Shown one piece after another: positions 58,692 to 64,000 of a DNA stretch of 64,000 nucleotides. The stretch's first letter is position 1. Every line of letters begins with the position of its first letter. The stretch is taken from the NCBI RefSeq assembly GCF_019739195.1, contig NZ_JAHHDS010000003.1:1798001-1862000 (forward strand), in the 5' to 3' direction. A program made the translations under genes and the position numbers. Below the pieces are notes generated by a model, which saw nothing but the letters and a program-made list of their open reading frames with translations, ran no database searches and had not been told where the DNA came from. The DNA comes from Microcella sp. GTDB lineage: Bacteria > Actinomycetota > Actinomycetes > Actinomycetales > Microbacteriaceae.

Positions 58692-60569
58692 ATGAGCATG
58701 GGTGGTGGCCGCCGGGGTTCACGGGTGTCGAGCGGCGATGTCGAGGCACAGCGAGCGGCGAACGCCGAGGCTCCGCGCATCCCCCATCTGCTGCCGCGCA
58801 TCGCGCAACTGTTCCAGCCGCACCGGGCAGCGCTCATCCTCACGATCTCTCTCGTGCTCGTGTCGGCCGCGCTCAGTGTCGCACCCCCGCTTCTCACCCA
58901 ACAGGCTTTCGACGTGGGCCTCTTCCCGCCGGAAGGCGGGCCGAACGTGCCGGTGCTGCTGCAGATCGTTGGCCTCATGCTCGCGCTCTGGGTGGTCTCG
59001 GCCGGTCTCGGCATCGCTCAGACGCACCTGACGGCCACGATCGGCAACAGTGTGATGGCGCAGCTGCGCGTGCGGCTCTTCGCCCATCTGCAGTCGATGG
59101 AGCTCGGGTTCTTCACCCGCACCAAGACGGGCGTGATCCAATCGCGCTTGCAGAACGATGTCGGCGGGGTCGCCGGGGTGCTCAGCAATACCGTCTCGAG
59201 CGTCATCGGCAACACGGTGACGGTCATCGCCGCGTTCATCGCGATGCTGCTGCTGAGCTGGCAACTCACGATCGTCGCGGTCGTGCTGCTGCCCGTTCTC
59301 GTCGTGGCGCAGCGGCGGGTCGGTCAGGTGCGCGCGCGCATCGCGACCAAGACGCAAGAGTCGCTGAGCGACATGACCGCGATCACGCAAGAGGCCTTGA
59401 GCGTCTCGGGCATTCTGCTGGCCAAGAGTTTTTACCGTCAAGAGAGCGAGGTCGAGCGCTACCGGCGCGAGAACGACACTCAGCGCGGCCTGCAGGTGCA
59501 ACTCGCCATGAGCGGGCAGTGGTTCTTCGCCCTGGTCAACGTGTTCCTCTCGGTGATCCCCGCCGTCGTGTACCTCGTGGCGGCGTGGCTGCTGCAGATG
59601 GATGTCGCGGTCACCGCGGGCACGATCGTCGCCTTCACGACCGTGCAAGCCCGCCTCACCTTTCCGCTCATGGGCCTCATGCGCGTGGCGCTCGACCTGC
59701 AGACGAGCGGGGCTCTCTTCGCCCGCATCTTCGAGTACCTCGACCTGCAACCCCGCATCGTCGAAGCGCCCGATGCCCGACAGATCGATGAGGCGCAGCG
59801 CGGGCGCGTGCGGTTCGATGACGTCGTCTTCCGGTACCCCGACGCGGCAGACGACAGCACGCCGACGCTCGACGGCGTCTCGTTCTCGGTCGAGCCCGGT
59901 CAATTCGTTGCCTTCGTCGGCCCCTCGGGTGCGGGCAAGACGACGATCTCGTACCTCGTGCCGCGGCTGCACGATGCGACGAGCGGCGCCGTCGAGGTCG
60001 CGGGCGTCGACGTGAAGGCTCTGCGCCAGCAGAGCCTCATCGACCACGTGGGCATCGTCAGTCAAGAGACCTATCTGTTTCACGCGTCGATCGCCGACAA
60101 CCTGCGGTACGCGAAACCCGATGCGACGGATGCCGAGCTCGAGGCCGCGTGCCGTGCGGCGAGCATCCACGACACCATCGACAGCTTTCCCGATCGCTAC
60201 GAGACGATTGTCGGCGAGCGCGGATATCGCCTGTCGGGCGGCGAGAAGCAGCGTGTCGCGATCGCGCGGGTGCTGCTGAAAGACCCACCCGTACTCATTC
60301 TCGACGAGGCCACGAGCGCGCTCGACTCGGTGTCAGAGCGTGTCGTTCAGGCCGCTCTCGACACCGCGAGCCGGGGCCGCACGACAATCGCGATCGCGCA
60401 CCGTTTGTCGACCGTCAGCGCGGCCGACGTCATTCACGTCGTCGATCATGGCCGCATCGTCGAGAGCGGCACCCATGGCGAGCTCATCGAGCTCGGGGGC
60501 GTCTACGCCCGGCTGGTCGCCCAGCAGTCAGCAGACTACGACCGGTCGGCGAGCAGCTCGGCCATGTAG
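58692..60569 (+). CDS. ABC transporter half-molecule exporter (ATPase fused to membrane domain)
   Basis: A 625-residue type IV exporter half. The membrane domain (about 30-330) has six helices and the coupling stretch GFFTRTKTGVIQSRLQND. The ATPase has Walker A GPSGAGKTT, the Q loop VSQETYLF, signature LSGGEKQR, Walker B VLILDEATSALD and the H loop AHRLS. It may work as a homodimer for drugs or lipids. TAGGCT (58680-58685) is 6 bases before the ATG (leaderless). Its last 34 bp overlap the end of the convergent DUF305 gene. Confidence 0.92.
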   Translation: MSMGGGRRGSRVSSGDVEAQRAANAEAPRIPHLLPRIAQLFQPHRAALILTISLVLVSAALSVAPPLLTQQAFDVGLFPPEGGPNVPVLLQIVGLMLALWVVSAGLGIAQTHLTATIGNSVMAQLRVRLFAHLQSMELGFFTRTKTGVIQSRLQNDVGGVAGVLSNTVSSVIGNTVTVIAAFIAMLLLSWQLTIVAVVLLPVLVVAQRRVGQVRARIATKTQESLSDMTAITQEALSVSGILLAKSFYRQESEVERYRRENDTQRGLQVQLAMSGQWFFALVNVFLSVIPAVVYLVAAWLLQMDVAVTAGTIVAFTTVQARLTFPLMGLMRVALDLQTSGALFARIFEYLDLQPRIVEAPDARQIDEAQRGRVRFDDVVFRYPDAADDSTPTLDGVSFSVEPGQFVAFVGPSGAGKTTISYLVPRLHDATSGAVEVAGVDVKALRQQSLIDHVGIVSQETYLFHASIADNLRYAKPDATDAELEAACRAASIHDTIDSFPDRYETIVGERGYRLSGGEKQRVAIARVLLKDPPVLILDEATSALDSVSERVVQAALDTASRGRTTIAIAHRLSTVSAADVIHVVDHGRIVESGTHGELIELGGVYARLVAQQSADYDRSASSSAM

Positions 60570-61210
60570 TCGAGCTCTTTCTGCTGCAGCTGCACCATGC
60601 CCTGCGCGAGCTGGGTAACGAGCGGGTTGCTGCTGCGAGCGATCACGGCCTCGGCCATCTCGACGCCGCCGATATGGTGCTCGATCATCAGCTCGAGATA
60701 AAGCCGCTCGGCCTCGACGCCCGTCGCGTTCTGCAGGGCTTGCATCTGTTCGAACGAGGCGACGCCGGGCATGGGCTCACCGGGCACGTGGTCGCCGTGG
60801 CCGTCGTGACCCGCCGAGCCGTCGATGACGGGCCGCGCCAGCCACTCCATCTCGTCGGTCGACGAGGTCTGGGGCAGGCCCCACATCGCGAGCCACGCGA
60901 ACATCTGACCCTGCTGCTGGGTCTGCGCAGTCGCGATGTCGAGCGCGAGCAGGCGAATCTCGGGGTCGTCGGTGCGGTCGCGCACGAGCAGCGACATCTC
61001 GACCGCCTGGCCGTGGTGCACCTTCATGTCGCGGGCGAACCCGGCTTCAGCGCTCGACTCGCCCGGCGTCGGCGTGCCCGAGGCGGTGACGCGGCCGACC
61101 AGCACGCCGATGACGAGGGTCACGAGCACCAGCAGACTGACCACGACGAGCAGTCGTGCGCGGCCGACGGGCGCCGGCGCGGTGGGGTCGGTCGACTCGA
61201 CAGCCGTCAT
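60536..61210 (-). CDS. DUF305 (ferritin-like helical) exported protein
   Basis: A 224-residue protein with an N-terminal membrane helix (about 20-41) followed by an exported helical domain. The paired histidine motifs MKVHHGQAVEMSLL and MIEHHIGGVEMAEAVI are the hallmark of DUF305, and a His/Gly/Asp-rich loop (GHDGHGDHVPGE) lies between them. Members are often linked to copper and metal handling. It lies 2 bp downstream of the DUF3105 gene and is probably co-transcribed with it. Confidence 0.9.
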   Translation of the reverse strand: MTAVESTDPTAPAPVGRARLLVVVSLLVLVTLVIGVLVGRVTASGTPTPGESSAEAGFARDMKVHHGQAVEMSLLVRDRTDDPEIRLLALDIATAQTQQQGQMFAWLAMWGLPQTSSTDEMEWLARPVIDGSAGHDGHGDHVPGEPMPGVASFEQMQALQNATGVEAERLYLELMIEHHIGGVEMAEAVIARSSNPLVTQLAQGMVQLQQKELDYMAELLADRS

Positions 61211-61212
61211 GG

Positions 61213-61884
61213 TCAGGAGATCTTGCCTTCGCCGTCGAGAGCCTGGCTGCAGAGCGCGCCGGGCTCAGGAGCATTGGGCGACTCGCGGTACTTGATGATG
61301 AACTCGCGCAGGCGCGGGTCGTCGACGCCGTCGAGCGCAACCTGCACGCCCCAGGCGCTCGCCACGACCGGGGCATCGAGCCCCTCGAACGGCGAGAGGA
61401 TCATGTAGGTGCTCGGCATCGCGTCGCGCAGCGCGTCGAGATCGCCGCCCGTCACCTGCTCGGGGTCGTAGGTGACCCAGACGGCACCGTGCTCGAGCGA
61501 GTGCACGGCGTACTCCGCCGGCACAGGCTGCTCGTAGATGCCGCAGTTGAGCCAGCTCGGGTTGTGCGGGCCGCCGGCCGGGGGAGTCATGGTGTACTCG
61601 ACGGCGCTCTGCACGTGCAGGGCCTCGATGTCGTCGAAGGTCTCGAGCCCAGCGATCTCGATCGTGTCGGGGTCGACCGGCGGGGTCGCCGACGTGACGA
61701 CCACGGTGACCAGGGTGCCGACAATGAGCACACCGGCGGTGGCGCCCGCGACGATGCCGATGAGGCGGTTGCGCTTCTCTTTCGCCTGCTTCGCCTTGAG
61801 GGCGGCGACCTTTTCGGCACGGCGCTTCTCGCGCTGCTGCTTGATCGTGAGGCTCTCGTCGGCGGTCTTGTCGGTCTCGGCCAC
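61213..61884 (-). CDS. DUF3105 exported protein
   Basis: A 223-residue protein from the GTG at 61884. A charged N-terminal stretch (QREKRRAEKVAALKAKQAKEKRNR) precedes a membrane helix (about 41-64). The exported DUF3105 domain contains PPAGGPHNPSWLNCGIYEQPVPAEYAVHSLEHGAVWVTYDPE, with conserved His and Cys that could bind a metal, and ends GALCSQALDGEGKIS. DUF3105 and DUF305 genes are often neighbours; the function is unclear. An AGGAG lies 8-12 bases before the start. Confidence 0.88.
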   Translation of the reverse strand: MAETDKTADESLTIKQQREKRRAEKVAALKAKQAKEKRNRLIGIVAGATAGVLIVGTLVTVVVTSATPPVDPDTIEIAGLETFDDIEALHVQSAVEYTMTPPAGGPHNPSWLNCGIYEQPVPAEYAVHSLEHGAVWVTYDPEQVTGGDLDALRDAMPSTYMILSPFEGLDAPVVASAWGVQVALDGVDDPRLREFIIKYRESPNAPEPGALCSQALDGEGKIS

Positions 61885-62074
61885 GGGGCGGGCTCCTGTC
61901 GGGGGGTTCGGGCAGGGGTCGGTGCAGTACAGAAATCGGTCTAAGACTGCCAGAAGACACACAGGGGATGCTGTGAAGACTTCTCGATCTCTCTCGCCCT
62001 GGGGCCCGGTGCGGGGGTACTGTGATGCCACCTGTGTCCCTCGCGCGCGCCAGCGCCCCGAGTAGAGGAACTGC

Positions 62075-64000
62075 ATGACGCTCGCTGCGGAAGAACCGGG
62101 GAACGACCCCGCGGCGGGCCGGCATGCGCGGCGGAGGCGCACGGGGCTGAGCATCCAGTCGAGCGTGCTGCTCATGCTGCTGGGAGTCAGCCTGGCCTCG
62201 AACGTGCTCGTCGGCGTCATCGGCTACGTCAACGCGACCGATTCTCTGCGCGACGCGGCCTTCGAGCGCCTGGTCGAAGTGCGCGACTCGCGTGCCCGAG
62301 AGATCAGCCGGCTTTTCTCAACGATCGAGAACAGCGTCGTCGTTCACTCGCGCGGGCAGAGCGTCGTCGACGCCACCCTCGCCTTCACGCAAGGCTTCGA
62401 CGAGCTCGGCGACATCGAGCTCACCGACGAGCAGACCGCGCTGCTCGACAGCTACTACTCTGACGTGTTCGGCCCACGGCTGAGTGAGGCGACCGGCTCG
62501 GTGGCGAGCGTCGAGAGCTTCGTGCCGAACACCGCGGCGGCCCGCTATCTGCAAGTGCTGTACACCGCGCCGCACGACTCGTTCGACGCGGCGATCGCCG
62601 TCGACGACGCGGGCGATGGCAGCACGTGGTCGGCTGCGCACGCGGAGTATCACGACTACTTTCGGTCGATGACAGAGTTACTCGACTATGAAGACGTGCT
62701 GCTGCTCGACGCAGAGGGCCGGGTGGTCTACAGCGCGTTCAAGGGCGTCGACCTCGGCACCAACGTGCTGAGCGGCCCCTACCGGTTCTCGAACCTGTCG
62801 GCCGCCTACGGCTCGGCCATGGGCAGCAATCTGCTCGGCGAGGTGAGCTTCACCGACTTCGAGGCCTACCCCCCGTCACTCAACCTTCCTGCCGGGTGGG
62901 CGGTGACGCCCATCGGCTCGGGCGGCGAGCTCATCGGCGCCATGGCGATCGAGCTGCCGATCGAGCGGCTCAGCAGCGTGATGACGGCCGACGGCGACTG
63001 GAGCCAGGGCGGTCTCGGCGAGACCGGCGAGGCCTACCTGGTGGGCACGGACACCCTGATGCGCTCGCCGTCGCGCTTGCTACAAGAGAACCCGGAACAG
63101 TTTGCCGAGGTCGCCCGCGCCGCCGGCATCGCCGACGACACCATCGATCTCGTGCTCGCGCGAGAGACCACGCTGGGTGTGCTGCCCGTGCGGTCGGCCG
63201 CCGTCGAGTCGGCTCTGGCCGGCGGTGAGGGAACCACGATCTCGGCGAACTACCTCGGTCGCGACACGCTCGCCGCGTTCGGGCGGGTCGAGGTCGACGA
63301 TCTCGACTGGGTCGTCATCGCCGAGCTCGACACGAGCGAGGCCTTTGCGCCCGTCACCGAGTTCACGCGCAACCTCATCATCTCGTCGGCCGTGCTCGCG
63401 CTGGTCGTGTCGGTGCTCTCGTTGCTGCTCGCGCGCGTTTTCGTGCAGCCCCTGCGGCGTCTCTCGGCCGCCGCGCAGCGCATCGCGGCCGGAGAGACCG
63501 GCGTGACCGTCGACGCGGGGTCGAGCGACGAAATGTCGAGCGTCTCGGCGGCGTTCAACGACATGAGCCGCAGCCTGCAGGTCAAAGCTGAGCTGCTCGA
63601 CCAGCAGCAGGCAGAGAGCGAGCGGCTGCTGCGCGCGCTCATGCCCGAGCCGGTCATCCGTCGCTATCGCGAAGGGGTGCAGACGATCGCGGAGGATCAC
63701 CGCGATGTCTCGGTCATGTACGCCGACATCGTCGGATTCGATGCCTACAGCAGCACGCTCGACTCAGAAGCGACTCTCGAAGCACTCAACGAGCTCGTGC
63801 GGCAGTTCGACGAGGCCGCGACCGCGATCGGCGTCGAGCATGTGCGCACGGCGACGAAGGGCTATCTCGCGAGCTGCGGCCTCACGGTGCCGCGCATCGA
63901 CAACGCGCGCCGCATCGTCGACTTCGCGCTCGAGCTGCAGCGCATTCTCGACCGGTTCAGCGCCCAGTGGGGAGTTGCGCTTCACCTGCGCGCGGGCCTC
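62075..64000 (+). CDS. membrane sensor with cyclase-homology domain (3' end cut by window edge)
   Basis: The plus strand is open from the ATG at 62075 to the window edge (642 codons). A membrane helix (about 28-50) and an extracytoplasmic Cache-like sensor (to about 430) are followed by a second helix (about 433-455), a HAMP domain (QPLRRLSAAAQRIAAGETG) and a class III cyclase domain from about 540. The first metal Asp is D551 (MYADIVGF). The second metal motif, normally with an Asp, reads VRTATKGYLASCGL with K595 in its place, so cyclase activity may be lost or altered. AGAGGAAC precedes the ATG. Confidence 0.85.
   Translation, partial: MTLAAEEPGNDPAAGRHARRRRTGLSIQSSVLLMLLGVSLASNVLVGVIGYVNATDSLRDAAFERLVEVRDSRAREISRLFSTIENSVVVHSRGQSVVDATLAFTQGFDELGDIELTDEQTALLDSYYSDVFGPRLSEATGSVASVESFVPNTAAARYLQVLYTAPHDSFDAAIAVDDAGDGSTWSAAHAEYHDYFRSMTELLDYEDVLLLDAEGRVVYSAFKGVDLGTNVLSGPYRFSNLSAAYGSAMGSNLLGEVSFTDFEAYPPSLNLPAGWAVTPIGSGGELIGAMAIELPIERLSSVMTADGDWSQGGLGETGEAYLVGTDTLMRSPSRLLQENPEQFAEVARAAGIADDTIDLVLARETTLGVLPVRSAAVESALAGGEGTTISANYLGRDTLAAFGRVEVDDLDWVVIAELDTSEAFAPVTEFTRNLIISSAVLALVVSVLSLLLARVFVQPLRRLSAAAQRIAAGETGVTVDAGSSDEMSSVSAAFNDMSRSLQVKAELLDQQQAESERLLRALMPEPVIRRYREGVQTIAEDHRDVSVMYADIVGFDAYSSTLDSEATLEALNELVRQFDEAATAIGVEHVRTATKGYLASCGLTVPRIDNARRIVDFALELQRILDRFSAQWGVALHLRAGL

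Overview
The window is GC-rich (about 70 percent by eye) chromosomal DNA from an actinobacterium, most likely a member of the Microbacteriaceae (Micrococcales). The pointers are an almost complete menaquinone pathway, Lsr2, a ferredoxin-NADP reductase of FprA type, HadA/HadB-like dehydratases, the order tRNA-Trp/secE/nusG/rplK/rplA, many GTG starts, and many start codons 6-7 bases behind a TANNNT box (leaderless transcripts). No rRNA, CRISPR array, phage or complete insertion sequence was seen. Family names rest on motifs and protein architecture read by eye; no database search was possible.

Layout. 1-17.9 kb: a menaquinone region with menC (cut by the left edge), menB, a TetR regulator with a serine hydrolase, menE, menA, a two-component system with CcdA and a thioredoxin-like lipoprotein, menD, PPK2, isochorismate synthase, menG, a polyprenyl diphosphate synthase and fpr. 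A small accessory islet (RelE/RelB toxin-antitoxin pair, truncated secreted protein, repeats) sits inside it at 11.9-13.4 kb. 17.9-25.2 kb: a truncated AbiEi-like gene, cardiolipin synthase, YajQ, a lytic transglycosylase, a LacI regulator, tRNA-Tyr, an inositol-monophosphatase family gene and an M23 peptidase. 25.3-33.0 kb: a maltose/maltodextrin locus (two GH13 enzymes, MalE, MalF, MalG) with two identical LacI-type operators. 33.1-37.3 kb: tRNA-Thr, tRNA-Met, an unknown protein, a 27-residue peptide gene with its own promoter and terminator, a phosphotransferase-fold protein lacking catalytic residues, HadA/HadB-like dehydratases and murB.

37.3-44.3 kb: an ABC exporter with a NarL-type two-component system, lsr2, lysE with its LysR regulator, and aspC. 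44.4-47.2 kb: tRNA-Trp, secE, nusG, rplK, rplA. 47.3-52.4 kb: an acetyltransferase, a quinone-reductase-like enzyme, a 36-residue membrane microprotein behind a cluster of GGGGAC hairpins, an OmpR-type two-component system and an epimerase. 52.4-53.8 kb: an L10 leader, rplJ and rplL. 53.8-58.6 kb: a second LacI-controlled sugar ABC importer. 58.7-64 kb: an ABC exporter, DUF305 and DUF3105 proteins, and a sensor with a cyclase-homology domain cut by the right edge.

How the genes fit together: the men genes, menA and the polyprenyl synthase together build menaquinone for respiration, while ccdA and the thioredoxin-like lipoprotein serve extracytoplasmic thiol chemistry. The two sugar loci import and hydrolyse alpha-glucosides under separate LacI repressors, and neither carries its own ATPase. 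The items most worth a second look are the 27-residue Cys-containing peptide beside the degenerate kinase (34.0-35.2 kb), the 36-residue microprotein (49.1 kb), the two-copy 78-bp palindrome-ended repeat, and the cyclase-like domain with an altered metal site.
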